Counted from the first letter of the stretch, positions 10,796-21,341 are shown. The stretch: DNA of 64,000 nt from Bicyclus anynana (GCF_947172395.1 NC_069105.1:3038001-3102000); one strand, 5' to 3'. The notes: a model not told the origin generated them from the letters alone. Numbers and translations are program-made.

Positions 10796-11083
10796 GAAGA
10801 ACGGGGAGGCTTCGATTTACGACCCCTTCCAAACACATGCAGCGATATAAATGAAGACCTCGTAAAAATGCGTCGCTAATGCTCATAATTGCCAAGTTTA
10901 CGGCACGAGGCTCATTACTCGCTACTTTATGGGGTCGTTCGTAGATCGCATTATATTTTATAAGGCTAAGTTTGCGTTATGGATTGTGATGTCAAAGTTG
11001 TGTCGAACTATGCACTCACTTAGTTGAGTTAGTCAAGCTTTATACAACTAACAAACAAAAGGAAAAAAGGTAGACCAAAAGAA

Positions 11084-11408
11084 TGGCCTCCGTGGCGCAG
11101 TGGTATGCGCGGTGGATTTACAAGACGGAGGTCCTGGGTTCGATCCCCGGCTGGGCAAATTGAGATTTTCTTAATTTGTCCAGGTCTGGCTGGTAAGAGG
11201 CTTCGGCCGTGGCTAGTTACCACCCCACTGGCAAAGATGTACCGCCAAGCGATTCAGCGTTCCGGTAAGATGTCGTGTAGAAACCAAAAGGAGTGTGGAT
11301 TTCATCCTCCTCCTAACAAGTTAGTCCGCTTCCATCTAAGATTACATCATCACGTACCATCAGGTGAGATTGTAGTCAAAGGCTAACTTGTAAAGAATAA
11401 AAAAAAAT
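11084..11408 (+). mobile_element. tRNA-derived SINE (A-tail family), full length
   Basis: Complete copy with tRNA-like head: A box around TGGCGCAGTGGTATGCGCGG and B box GGTTCGATCCC. The tRNA-unrelated body follows, then an AAAGAATAAAAAA tail. This is the best reference copy of the family here. The tail abuts the 3' end of the LINE at 11410-13862. Confidence 0.85.
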
Positions 11409-11409
11409 A

Positions 11410-13862
11410 ACTTTTGTAATTATAATATTAATAATAATAATAATAATAATTTATTTTATTTCAGAATTACAAATCCATATATTGTTAGTATATTAGTAGG
11501 TGACATTTTCATCTTACTTATTAAATTAAATTAGTACAGTTAGTAACATTGGAATTTTTTTTTTTTTTTGATAATATTTAAGAAACAACAATCAAGTACG
11601 CCCTATAGCTACTTCCACACAATGGCCTAGAATTGGGCAGTCGGGCCTAGCAGACAATACCCTTAGGATGCCATTGGTGCTAGCACGTAATCTCTGTAGG
11701 AGAGACACCGCTTTTTTACGCCTTATTGCAAAAAAGTCATTTGTATGCGCGTCTGCGAACATTTTTGAGGCGCTACAGCACCACGGCAGCCTCAACAGCA
11801 TCCTAAAGGCATTGTTATATTGAACACGCAAGGCGTTATAGGCCCGGCGCGTATATGTCACCCACAGGCCACCGGTATAAAAAGACTGACAGAACGCTTT
11901 AAATAACGTAATTTTTACGTCTGCAGTGCTCCGGGAGAACCTGCGGGCAAGCATATTTCCCCTCACCGCTAACGACCTGCGTTCACGCTCAATGTCATCA
12001 TCATCTCCAAGATCGCTCGTGACAATATGACCAAGATATTTAAATTTATCTACGACCTTCAGAGGTACACCTCCAAGACATACTGGTGGCACATGACGTA
12101 TCCGTTGTTTCGGTGCCTTAAATACCAACACTTCACTCTTTTTTGAGTTATATTTTAGGCCATGCTCCTCCACGTATGTCTCGCAGATTGAAATCATCCT
12201 TCTAAGTCCAGTAATCGAAGGACTGAGCAGCACCATGTCGTCAGCATAGCTAATGTTGTTGACACATATGTCATCAATATGGCAGCCGACACGAGCGCTG
12301 CCCAATCTCTCAATTAATTCATTAACATAAAGGTTAAATAAAAGCGGAGAACTTAAACCGCCCTGCCTTACACCGCAATCCAGCCCGTATTCATCCGACA
12401 GAGCACCGACCCACCTCACCTGGTTTCTCTGGTTAGCATACCAGTAACTTAATAGAGCCGTGTATATCGCCGGCACACCCGCATCTCTTAACTTACCCCA
12501 CAGTACTTCATACGAGACCAGGTCAAAAGCTTTTGATAAGTCAAGGAAACACGCGTACACCGACGTCCGTCTTGCGGTGTAATACCTGACAGTGTGTTTC
12601 AGACAGTAAATGGCACTCTCCGTCGATAACCTCTCTTGAAAACCAAATTGGGCATCATTTATTGATATATATTTATTAAGACATCCATTTAACACACTGT
12701 CAAATACCTTGGCTGCAATGGTAGCAAGCGAAATGGGTCGGTAATTACTTATGTCAGACGTGTCTCCCGTTTTATTTTTGACAACAGGTACTACAATAGT
12801 CCTCATTAACGGTTCCGGTAAGTAAGAGTGACCCAAACACAAGCTGTAAAACAGTGAAAGAACTCGCGGAAGATGTACACCAGCATATTTGAAGTGTTCA
12901 ACGCTGAGACCATCGTAACCGGGCGATTTACCTCTTACCATACCATTAATTATTTTTTCTATGCTCTTTGCTGGGATCTTGTAATTTCGTTCAGTCAGGA
13001 TAGTCTCTACTCCGCTCCCATTCAACCCTGAAGTAATATTCAAGGGTGACTTTACAGAAAAATGGCACCTGAATGCATCTGCAATGTCTTTGTGACCATA
13101 AACACCTCCCACGCTCACCGGAAGGCTAGGCTTAATATTCGTTTTATTAGTGTTCTTCCAAAAGCTCTTAAAATCTTTAGAAGAGTGATTCATCGCAATG
13201 ATGTCCATTTTAAGTTGGTCCTGTCTGTTTTGACACCATTTTAATTTGGCTTTAAAAAACTTCCTAGACTCGGACATTTCTTCAAAAACGCGGCCATTAG
13301 ATGGCTTCCCCGCAATCAACCACTCTTGAAATTTAAGCCGCGCCTCCCGATGCGGTCCTGCGACGTGCTTATTCCAACCCGTCACATAGCCTCCCCTTTT
13401 TTTGCATATATCCCTATATGTACTACTTGCCGCTCGAGATAAAATATTTATAATATTACAGTACATCTTAGCAAGAATTACATGATGTTCTTTGTTATTA
13501 CAGAAATGATCACAACAATTTCTAAGTTCTTCTGGGAGGTCTACCATCCTCAATTCAGCGTGACAAATATCATGATACCGATTAATCTGTTGGGCTGACC
13601 TGTCACCCCATGTTACACGATTTACAGCTCTGACTACAGGCTCTACAACCTTAGGCTTAAGTTTATTTAAGTTACATTCAACTACAAGTGGGTAATGGTC
13701 AGACCAGAACACGTCATAATTTACAGATACACTTACCACAGTTTCCTGTGCTGAATGAGTGACTATACAGTGGTCCAACCACCTTTTACAACCATGAGCC
13801 TCACTATGAAAGGTAAAGGTAAATATTAGTTGGACAGGCTCTAGTCTAGTCAAGAACGAGAG
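11410..13862 (-). mobile_element. 5'-truncated non-LTR retrotransposon (Rex1/CR1-like)
   Basis: The element comprises the ORF2 remnant at 11592-13865, a short A+T-rich 3' UTR and an (ATT)n microsatellite tail at about 11431-11450 (read on the minus strand). CR1/L2-related LINEs commonly end in such short repeats. The truncation point is near 13860, where homology to an endonuclease domain stops. No target duplication could be read. Confidence 0.75.
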
Positions 13863-13865
13863 CAA
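11592..13865 (-). CDS. LINE ORF2 remnant: endonuclease C-terminus plus reverse transcriptase (757 codons)
   Basis: Residues about 17-65 look like the end of an apurinic-type endonuclease domain, including SDHYPL at about 55-60. The reverse transcriptase follows: NYRPISLATIAAKVF near 374, FLDLSKAFD near 440, a GVRQGGLSSPLLFN block near 498 and the catalytic YADD at about 540-543, then a thumb/C-terminal region with a KYLGH motif. The family's full ORF2 would also have the endonuclease N-terminus, so the first methionine is not a genuine start. The frame is open for 2.27 kb with no stop, which suggests a recent insertion. The Rex1/CR1-like assignment is from sequence style; L2 is an alternative. 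Activity as such is not expected because the 5' half is missing. Confidence 0.8.
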   Translation of the reverse strand: MLSFLTRLEPVQLIFTFTFHSEAHGCKRWLDHCIVTHSAQETVVSVSVNYDVFWSDHYPLVVECNLNKLKPKVVEPVVRAVNRVTWGDRSAQQINRYHDICHAELRMVDLPEELRNCCDHFCNNKEHHVILAKMYCNIINILSRAASSTYRDICKKRGGYVTGWNKHVAGPHREARLKFQEWLIAGKPSNGRVFEEMSESRKFFKAKLKWCQNRQDQLKMDIIAMNHSSKDFKSFWKNTNKTNIKPSLPVSVGGVYGHKDIADAFRCHFSVKSPLNITSGLNGSGVETILTERNYKIPAKSIEKIINGMVRGKSPGYDGLSVEHFKYAGVHLPRVLSLFYSLCLGHSYLPEPLMRTIVVPVVKNKTGDTSDISNYRPISLATIAAKVFDSVLNGCLNKYISINDAQFGFQERLSTESAIYCLKHTVRYYTARRTSVYACFLDLSKAFDLVSYEVLWGKLRDAGVPAIYTALLSYWYANQRNQVRWVGALSDEYGLDCGVRQGGLSSPLLFNLYVNELIERLGSARVGCHIDDICVNNISYADDMVLLSPSITGLRRMISICETYVEEHGLKYNSKKSEVLVFKAPKQRIRHVPPVCLGGVPLKVVDKFKYLGHIVTSDLGDDDDIERERRSLAVRGNMLARRFSRSTADVKITLFKAFCQSFYTGGLWVTYTRRAYNALRVQYNNAFRMLLRLPWCCSASKMFADAHTNDFFAIRRKKAVSLLQRLRASTNGILRVLSARPDCPILGHCVEVAIGRT

Positions 13866-14361
13866 AGTCTAGTGTAATATACAAATTCAGCAGAACGAAA
13901 TTAGACTTCTCAAAGTGGAATTTTAAATTCTTTTAACTTTGAAGTAAGTGCAAACATATTCACATTACTCATAATTAAACGTGCAAAGTACCACACAAAC
14001 GTTTTCTTTTGATAAAAAAACGTATTCCGAAAAACACCGCCTTTTAATATTAAAACTGCTCAGAACTATGAACTCTTCGCAAATAAACTATTCATCTCTC
14101 ACGTCGAGTAACTGCGAACTTGGTCGTTTATTCATTTAATTTATTGCTGTAAAATGTAAAACATCTGAAGAGAAATGGACTTGGCTTTTTTATATTCCGA
14201 TGTGCTACCACACATTGCAAAAAAAATTACTAAAAGAGATTTAAATTAAAGGTTTACGTCTAAAATAAATACATTATGGCGTGTTACCAAGTGACAATAA
14301 TAATAATTAAAGATAAGCAATCTACTCAGAAGTGGATAAAATATGGCCTATGACATTCCTA
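13866..14361. other. No recognised gene
   Basis: AT-rich flank upstream of the truncated LINE. No repeat family or coding signal is recognised. Confidence 0.4.
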
Positions 14362-14480
14362 TGTAACATGGCTTTCTATTGGTAAAATAATTTTCCAATC
14401 GGTTCAGTAGATCCATAGATTATCCCATACACACCACAAAATAAACCTTGGCTGAGTTTGTTGTGGGCTCTTCTCGGGAT
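14362..14480. mobile_element. Helitron fragment joined to a LINE 3' UTR fragment
   Basis: 14362-14442 (ATCGGTTCAGTAGATCC block, reversed orientation) matches the second Helitron subfamily. 14443-14480 carries CCTTGGCTGAGTTTGTTGTG and GGGCTCTTCTC, which recur reversed at 43262-43330. Confidence 0.45.
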
Positions 14481-14489
14481 AGGGCGTAC

Positions 14490-14690
14490 ATTTTATACAT
14501 TCTGTACATTGAAGATATTTTGAAACTTTTTGTTGGGGGGCATTATTTAATCGATACTGAAGCTAAAAATTCGATTCTTTGTCTGTCTGTCTGGCTATCT
14601 CATTTTTTTGCGCAAAGGAAATGGCTGGCTATCCAGCGGGAAAATGCAGCCAGTATTTTTGCCAGCATTCCACGTGGAAGAAGACAATAA
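14490..14690 (+). mobile_element. Helitron-like 5' part followed by possible LINE coding fragment
   Basis: 14490-14605 carries ATTCTGTACATTGAAGAT, GGGGGGCATTATTTAATCG and GTCTGTCTGTCTG, shared with 19310-19734 and, reversed, 23195-23690. 14610-14690 reads WLAIQRENAASIFASIPRGRR on the plus strand, which resembles a repetitive LINE C-terminus; that reading is tentative. Confidence 0.4.
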
Positions 14691-14706
14691 GGAATATAAG
14701 CCACTG

Positions 14707-15086
14707 GAGAAAGAATACAATAAGGAACATAAGCTAATTAATTAATTTTAAAATAAAATTAAATAAATGACTTATTGATAAGGGCTACTACGATATTAAG
14801 GATTATTTGACTCAATTTGTAATGACATTCTCGTACTTAGTTCTAATTCTAATTATTGTATTATATTGTAATTGTAACTTTTCTTTTCTTTTTTTTTTCA
14901 TTTAATTTGGCGATTATCATTTCATTTAATTTAGTAATTGTATTTTTTTTCTTAATTTTATTTCACACTTTGTATTTTTTTTCTTTTTCACCATGTATTT
15001 TTATACTATTAATTTAGTTAAATGTTGTAAAAAACAAGAATTCTTGCAAATAGAGTTAGCTTATGTTCCTTATTGTATTCTTTCTC
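14707..15086. mobile_element. 380-bp fold-back element with 31-bp perfect inverted ends
   Basis: 14707-14737 (GAGAAAGAATACAATAAGG...) is the exact reverse complement of 15056-15086 (...CCTTATTGTATTCTTTCTC). The interior is very AT-rich with poly-T runs and no ORF. A related imperfect copy of the left arm lies immediately outside at 14678-14703. No target duplication is obvious. Class unknown; a MITE or an inverted duplication of a retroelement end are both possible. Confidence 0.6.
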
Positions 15087-15421
15087 AATGAAAAAAAAAA
15101 ATTAAAAATATACTCGACGCTTGTACATACAAATGTTTATTCGAATACATTTGTAATATTATCAAACGGTTAATCCCATTTAACCCGGTAAAACCTTATT
15201 AAGACACCAAAAACTATACAATCACTCGACAGAAATGGCCACCCGGTATCAACGGTTTCACACCCTTCCATTAACCCTAACGACCTGTATAATGTTGGCC
15301 AAACAAGCTTTCGTATTCTCCACAAATAAACTGCTAAGCCCTTTATTTGCCACAAAGCGCATCGTTTCTGATGTTGCTTCCAGTACCATTGTATGGCTGT
15401 TTTAGGGTTGCCACAAATCCT
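15087..15421. other. No recognised gene
   Basis: A 61-codon frame on the minus strand has no recognisable domain. No repeat family identified. Confidence 0.4.
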
Positions 15422-15745
15422 TTTTTTTTATTCTTTACAAGTTAACCCTTGACTACAATCTCACCTGATTTTAAGTGATGATGCAGTCTAAGATGAAAGT
15501 GGGCTAACTTGTTAGGAGGAGGATGAAAATCCACACCCTTTTCGGTTTTTACACGGCATCGTACCGGAACGCTAAATCGCTTGGCGGTACGTCTTTGCCG
15601 GTAGGGTGGTAACTAGCCACGGCCGAAGCCTCCCACCAGCCAGACCTGGACAAATAAAGAAAATCTCAGTCTGCCCAGCCGCGGATCGAACCCAGGACCT
15701 CCGTCTTGTAAATCCACCGCGCATACCACTGCGCCACGGAGGCCG
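15422..15745 (-). mobile_element. tRNA-derived SINE (A-tail family), full length
   Basis: Poly-T then ATTCTTTACAAGTTAACCC at the left (reversed tail) and GCGCCACGGAGGCC at the right (reversed head). Complete and similar to 11084-11408. Confidence 0.85.
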
Positions 15746-15904
15746 TCAAACTACCTACTGTTTATATCCTCACTTTTATCTCCGTATATAAATACACCCT
15801 TTATCTCAAAGGAAATACAGGTGAAACCACGTTCATACGCGAGTATTATTAAAAATGTTGTACCATTTTTTGAATGTATGTTCACGCAACAAATATTATT
15901 AGAC

Positions 15905-16012
15905 GGATTCTGGTGCAATTTGATACGAAGATAAATTATAATCTGGAATAACACATGCCTATTTGTTACTGTAGATTAAAATCTACCTTTACTTTTTAAC
16001 GCGCTAAAAATC
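15905..16012. repeat. Local repeat unit A, copy 1
   Basis: CTGGTGCAATTTGATACGAAG through TTTACTTTTTAAC matches 16396-16515 about 490 bp downstream. Confidence 0.65.
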
Positions 16013-16038
16013 GTGTCCGAGTCCGAGTCCAAGTCCGA
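16010..16038. repeat. GTCCGA hexamer array
   Basis: About four units of GTCCGA (one with GTCCAA), a short minisatellite. Confidence 0.7.
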
Positions 16039-16053
16039 GTTTTAAATGAATCT

Positions 16054-16355
16054 CTATATTTCTCTGTTTAACACGATACTATAGAGAGAGATACTTGCGA
16101 ATTATACAAAACATCATTTCAGAATAGCTCTGAATGAAGAATAGTGATCGTCGTAGAACGGATTGTCAGTTATGGAAAAAGTCATTTTCAAAAGTCTCTA
16201 AGAATAATTATAAAATATCCACAAGCATTATTTATGTTTCTCTTATTATTAAAGCTATCCTTTAGTAATATTATTTTGTTTTTGTACACAAGAATATCTC
16301 AGCATAATAATTCGTATATCAATGCTAATTTAATATTATACAAGCTTTGAGTTTA
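16054..16355. repeat. Local repeat unit B, copy 1
   Basis: Starts TCTCTGTTTAACACGATACT and is shared with 19765-20085. It includes GTTATGGAAAAAGTCATTTTC and AATATCCAC blocks. A 68-codon frame here is not conserved. Confidence 0.65.
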
Positions 16356-16395
16356 GGTACCTAAATAAAAAACCTAATTATAAAAACAATAACAT

Positions 16396-16515
16396 TATAC
16401 TGGTGCAATTTGACACAAAGGTAAATTATAAACTGAAATAACACATGCTTATTTACAATGCTTATTTGTTATTCTAGATTATAATCTACTTTTACTTTTT
16501 AACATGCTAAAAATC
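16396..16515. repeat. Local repeat unit A, copy 2
   Basis: Second copy of 15905-16012 with a small internal duplication of a TTATTT segment. Confidence 0.65.
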
Positions 16516-16560
16516 TCTTAGTAGCTAAGCATTCATTTAATGTTTCTGAATAAGTTAATG

Positions 16561-16747
16561 TATAAAGCGGAAGAGTTTGTTTGTTTGTTTGATTGAACGC
16601 GCTAATCTCCAGAACTAGTGGTCCAATTGGAAAAATTCTTTCAGTTTTAGATAGCCCATTTATTGAGGAAGGCTATAGGCTATATATTATGCCCGTACTT
16701 TTATGGGAACAAGAACCACGCGGGTTAAACTGCGCGGCGTCAGCTAG
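16561..16747 (+). mobile_element. Lep1-type Helitron-like element
   Basis: Degenerate 5' end, then GAAGAGTTTGTTTGTTTG, TTTATTGAGGAAGG and the GCGCGGCGTCAGCTAG end. Confidence 0.7.
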
Positions 16748-17239
16748 TTAATATAAAAGTAAGCCATTCCAAAGGTGAGAGAGTATTCAACTAAATGACT
16801 AAACGAATAAAGAAATTGTGTTTCGCCGTGACCGCTTAAGGCACTGCATAAAATTATCCCACAGCAAAGTTCCGCTGAATTTTCGGAGTCGAGCGCAAAC
16901 TAAATTCATTAAAACGCCGGACAGTTAATATTACGATGCATATATTACTCGCATGCTCGGGGTCATATTTTGCAATTACCCCCGTTTGCTGCAAGATGCT
17001 GTGAAACTTCAGCCTCTTCATACTAACCTGCTGGCCTATGCAATAACTTTGTTTATATAATTAACATCAAATCAATAAATGTTATCGCCGCGTCGACCGC
17101 TTTTAAATATACATGTTTTTAATAAATAGTGTAGGAAATAGTAGTCTGTGACGGATATGACGTCGCTCGATCTCGTGTTGGCTTCAGTGTGCTCGTGGCG
17201 TTCGAGCCGTCCACATCTCTTGTTGTGTAATTCTTTATG
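16748..17239. other. No recognised gene
   Basis: No coding signal or repeat recognised. About 17140-17215 is locally G+C-richer. Confidence 0.35.
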
Positions 17240-17400
17240 GGTTACTTGAGATAGGCGGGGAGAGTGACTTGAGTGGAAAAGGGGAGTGTTTGTTAACAGT
17301 CAAAGGTACCTTTAACCCTACACACATCGTTCACAAGTACGTGACTTCACTCAAGGTCATTCTCTGTCATTCTAGGGTCTTATTTTGGTTACAGTTTGAT
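17240..17400 (+). repeat. Dispersed repeat related to a LINE 3' region (decayed)
   Basis: Reverse-complement relative of 9030-9195: shared ACTTGAGTG, GGGAGTGTTTG, CTTTAACCCTAC and GTACGTGACTTC spacing. No open frame. Confidence 0.4.
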
Positions 17401-17861
17401 ATGTTAATTAAGTTGTCCTGACAAGTGTTGTGTGACCTTTGTTCGACATCACTTTTGAGTCCTATAATATAACACTAACAAAAAACCGAATCTACATATA
17501 GTAGGGCAGCCGAAGAGAGGATTTTTGCAGTTACTCGAGCGCGGCAGATAAACATATGGGACTATACCTTGCACGTTGTTGAGTACCTTCACCAAGTATG
17601 AACCTTTAATATTGGTGGGTACGTTTAGGGTAAACAAAAAAAAACTTACTTCAGAAATACTCAACCAGAATGTAATATAAGGATATAGTAGGTTAGTAGT
17701 TTATTATTAAAAGGTGTGCATGTCGAAAATCTAACGATTTGAGCATAATGTCATGGAATGAGAGGGTCTCAAAGTTACAAAATAAAACCTCTATATTTTA
17801 GTTCTCGAGTTACGAGCGTGATTATTTTTTTATTAGGATTTCTTCTTATTTTGAAAGAAAT

Positions 17862-18335
17862 AAACTCTTAATTAAGAGTGTGCAATATGTAATTTGGTGG
17901 TTACAAATGGTTCTGGGTCTCAGATTCTGGAAAAGTTAGGAGCCTGATATTTGGATAAATGATATTTCAAAGTGTTAGCTTCGTTATGACTATACAAAAT
18001 ACACAATTTGTAAAACTTTTCTCGATAGTTTATTTTTTTGAAAAATACATGTTTTTCTCACATTTTGCTCTCAATCTCAGGAAAAGCAAACTTATTTTCT
18101 TAAATTTTTGTTTTATATAGAAAATTAGGTATATATCTTGAACATGGCCATTTATTTTCGTTATGTTGTTTAATTTACTTGCAATTAGGTAAAAATGGTT
18201 TTGGCGCTCACGTCATAAAATTTGCGTCGCGCGTCAATCGCTCCGTGCTTTTCTCTCACGTGAAAGTCATAATTCGGCGTCTCGCTTGCGCTTAGAATTT
18301 TATCCATATCGTACCGACGCGCTGCGCGCTCTTAA
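17862..18335 (+). repeat. Unclassified 0.47-kb dispersed repeat, copy 1
   Basis: Reads from TAAGAGTGTGCAATATG to ACGCGCTGCG. The reverse complement occurs at 27905-28372 with high identity throughout. It includes a CpG-rich stretch (GTCGCGCGTCAATCGCTC) and AT-rich segments. No ORF and no clear terminal inverted repeats. Confidence 0.75.
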
Positions 18336-18775
18336 TCGGTAAAATTTTCTGACAATTTCAGTAAGCCAAAGTAATAAAAATAGCTCTTAAAGTCTGTAGT
18401 TTTTTTTTTCTCCGCTAAAAGCAAAAAAAAAGATCCTATGATTTAACAAATGCAATCGGTACCCATGAGGCTTTAGTAACTGCAAATTTAGCATCCCGGG
18501 CTCTACTACTATTAGTTAAAATTGGAAAATTCTCATCTTGTTTGAACCGACATTTAATCCAGGTTCCAAGGTCAATCAGTTATAACCACTAAACCAACAA
18601 GTTAATTATTAATAAACCTTTACTATTCACGACGGAAATATATTAAATACTTATAATGTCATGTGCTGCATGCCTTGTATCGCAGATGGTCAGAGAGCAA
18701 TTAAGGCGTCGCTTGCAGAAGTTATTACATACAATGCCTGAAGCTTATGAAAATACAGTTATGAATAAAGTAGGT
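18336..18775. other. No recognised gene
   Basis: No repeat family or coding signal recognised. Confidence 0.35.
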
Positions 18776-19283
18776 AATAGGTATAATATAAAAAGGGAGT
18801 GTTTTAGGGGGTAAACACTGAACTATTAAATCGATGAAACTGATTTTTTTATCACTTTGTGAGCGTCATAGTGTTTATCCCCAAATATAGGTAATAGGTA
18901 TCTATACTAATATTATAAAGCTGAAGAGTTTGTTTGTTTGTTTGTTTGTTTGATTGAACGCGCTAATTTCAGGAACTACTGGTCCGATTTGAAAAATTCT
19001 TTCAGTGTTAGATAGCCCATTTATCGAGGAAGGCTATAGGCTATATATTTTCCCCGTATTCCTACGGGCACGGGTACCACGCGGGTGAAACCGCGCGGCG
19101 TCAGCTAGTAATATTATAAAGAGGGAGTGTTGTAGGGGTAAACTTTGATCTACTAAAGCTAAACCGATGAAACTGATTTTTTTATCACTAGAAAGCCTTA
19201 TTATAAGTGTTGTAGGGTAAACCCAGTATACTAACGGGAACGGGAACTAAGCGGGTGAAACCGCAAGGCGACAGTTAGTATTA
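18776..19283 (+). mobile_element. Decayed Helitron-like pair with nested insertion
   Basis: 18776-18900 and 19109-19283 are two related pieces, each with GGGAGTGTT and GATGAAACTGATTTTTTTATC. The second ends with GCAAGGCGACAGTTAGTA. The intact copy at 18901-19108 sits between them. Confidence 0.5.
18901..19108 (+). mobile_element. Lep1-type Helitron-like element, well preserved
   Basis: TCTATACTAATATTATAAAG start after a host A, four GTTT units, CCCCGTATTCCTACGGGCAC hairpin, and a GCGGCGTCAGCTAG end before a host T. Confidence 0.8.
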
Positions 19284-19309
19284 TATAAGTTAAGGTTTGA
19301 GATTTTACT

Positions 19310-19734
19310 TATACTAGCGTTATCTAGATTCTATACCTATATAATATAAATTCTGTACATTCTGTACATTAAAGATAATTTGCAAATTTTTGTTAGGGGG
19401 CATTATTTAATCGATACTGAAGCTAAAAATATTTTTTTTCGATTTTTCGTCTGTCTGTCTGTCCGTGTTTTTTTTGTTATTCGGGCATCACGCTGAAACT
19501 ACTAAATGAATTCAAAACTTAAATAAGAAGGGGGTGAAATAGGGGTTGAAAGTTTCTATACAAAGTATTAATATTTCAATATTAGACTTACAGTCTTAAA
19601 AATTTGTTCATAAATCATATAAAATACGAAATATAATGATATCCAAAAATTTTAAAAATTCCAACTAGAGAGGGTGAAATAGAGCTTGAAAGTTTACATC
19701 GATTTACACGGACGAAGTCGCGTGCGTCCGCTAA
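19310..19734 (+). mobile_element. Helitron-like element, GTCTGTCTG subfamily
   Basis: Contains ATTCTGTACATTAAAG, GGGGGCATTATTTAATCG, three GTCTG units and GGGTGAAATAGGGGTTG, and ends GGACGAAGTCGCGTGCGTCC GCTAAT. Non-autonomous. Confidence 0.6.
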
Positions 19735-19764
19735 TTTTGTATATTTCTCTTCAATTTGGCCGCA

Positions 19765-20085
19765 TGTTACTCTCTGTTTAACACGATACTATAGAAAGAG
19801 AAAAGTAGAGGTTAATTCGAAAATCGCACTTGTCAATTATACAAAACATCGTTTTAGAATAATCGGCGTAAACGACTTTTTCCATAACTGACAATCCGAA
19901 GTTATGGAAAAAGTCATTTTCAAAAGTCTCTAAGAATAATTATAAAATATCCACGTGAATTATTTATTTTTCTTTTGTTATTTAAGCTATCTTTAAGCAA
20001 TATTATTTTGGTTTTGTACTCAAAAATATCTGAGCATAATAATTCGTAAACAATTTAACATTAAGCAAACTTTGAGTTTAGATAT
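19765..20085. repeat. Local repeat unit B, copy 2
   Basis: Second copy of 16054-16355, carrying a palindrome at 19874-19915 that is absent from copy 1. Confidence 0.65.
19874..19915. repeat. 15-bp perfect palindrome arms
   Basis: GACTTTTTCCATAAC (19874-19888) and GTTATGGAAAAAGTC (19901-19915) are exact reverse complements around a 12-base spacer. Copy 1 of the host repeat has only the right arm. Confidence 0.8.
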
Positions 20086-20396
20086 TACAAATACAATAAA
20101 ATTTTACTGTTATTCAACGTTACCACATCGTATAGGGATTCAGCAAGGCACACATTATGAATAGATAGCCACTCTTAATGCCATTATAGCTGGAATTGAT
20201 GTGGGCAAATCCAATTAACGGTTAACACCTTCGTGAAACTGAATACCCAATAGTTCTGAATACCCGGGTATTGGTTACACACTTGGCGGGTTGTATTCAG
20301 GGTCAAAATACAAACGGTGGTTAATTGTATGGGTAAGCTCTTGACCTATATGTGAATGTTCTCACGGGTGTATTGTAAAGATCAATATCTTCGCAT
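20086..20396. other. No recognised gene
   Basis: No repeat family or coding signal recognised, apart from GAATACCC-type short repeats near 20240-20270. Confidence 0.35.
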
Positions 20397-20406
20397 AAAT
20401 CGTAAT

Positions 20407-20720
20407 GAGCCCAGTGAATATGACCTCTGCCTCCGATTCTGGAAAGTGTGGGTTCGAATCCGGTCCTAGGCATGCACCTCCAATTTATTCAGTTGTGTGC
20501 ATTTTAAGAAATTAAATATCACTTGTCTCAAAACGGTGAAGGAAAAACATCGTGAGGAAACCTGCATACCAGAGAATTTTTATAATTCTCTGCGTGTGTG
20601 AAGTCTGCTGATCCGCATTTGGCCAGCGTGGTGGACTTTTGGCCTAAACCCTCTCATTCTAAGAGGAGACTCGAGCTCAGCAGTGAGACGAATATGAGTT
20701 GATAATGATGATGAATGATG
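20407..20720 (+). mobile_element. tRNA-derived SINE with 10-bp target duplication
   Basis: Head GAGCCCAGTGAATATGACC, B box GGTTCGAATCC and tail GATAATGATGATGAATGATG. It is flanked by AAATCGTAAT at 20397-20406 and 20721-20730. Confidence 0.85.
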
Positions 20721-20730
20721 AAATCGTAAT

Positions 20731-20938
20731 AGCATAGTTTATAGAGCTGATGAACGTTGGGGTCTTAAGATGCTGGAATGGCGACCCCGCATCGGAAAGC
20801 GCAGTGTTCATCGACCCCCCATTAGGTGGACCGAAGATAAGCGGGTTGCAGGGAGCCGCTGGATGCTGGCTGCTCGAGATCATTGTGCTTGAAGGTCCAT
20901 GCCTATGGACGTTCATCGGCTGATAATGATGATAATGA
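20731..20938 (+). mobile_element. RTE-clade LINE 3' end with target duplication
   Basis: Encodes a decayed C-terminus (MLEWRPRIGKRSVHRP, then RVAGSRWMLAARDH) followed by the TTCATCGGCTGATAATGATG end. AAATCGTAAT lies on both sides (20721-20730, 20939-20948). Strongly 5'-truncated. Confidence 0.8.
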
Positions 20939-21124
20939 AAATCGTAATATTCCAGAAAAAGCGAAAATAATTCCCATTGGCTTTAAAAGCTGCGGTTCTG
21001 AGTTCACTAAACGCTAAGTAGTAATTAGAACACTCGCAAAGAGCGCATTTCACACTAAATGTAGTGCGAAATTTTGTGAAAACGTTTTTGCTTTTAATCA
21101 TTTGCAGGTATTAAACCAACTTCT

Positions 21125-21200
21125 GAAAAGAAGAGATACTATTATTATAATAGAGATACTATTATTATAATCGATATTATATTATTATATATATTATATC
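21125..21200. repeat. Short AT tandem repeat
   Basis: Two copies of AGAGATACTATTATTATAAT followed by ATTATAT simple sequence. Confidence 0.6.
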
Positions 21201-21341
21201 TACCCTCGCAAAACTATTACTTTACTCGTACCGCAACGCACTAAAACTGTTTTTTACGCCTATTTTACTATGCCTAGGCTATGTAAATTTTATAACTTAC
21301 TTAGTCGGCCTATATATATCCACATAGACTCACCAAGGACA

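Noticed and set aside
11088..11157. tRNA-like sequence GGCGCAGTGG...GGTTCGATCCC
   Set aside because: It is the head of a SINE family present in about 15 full or partial copies here.
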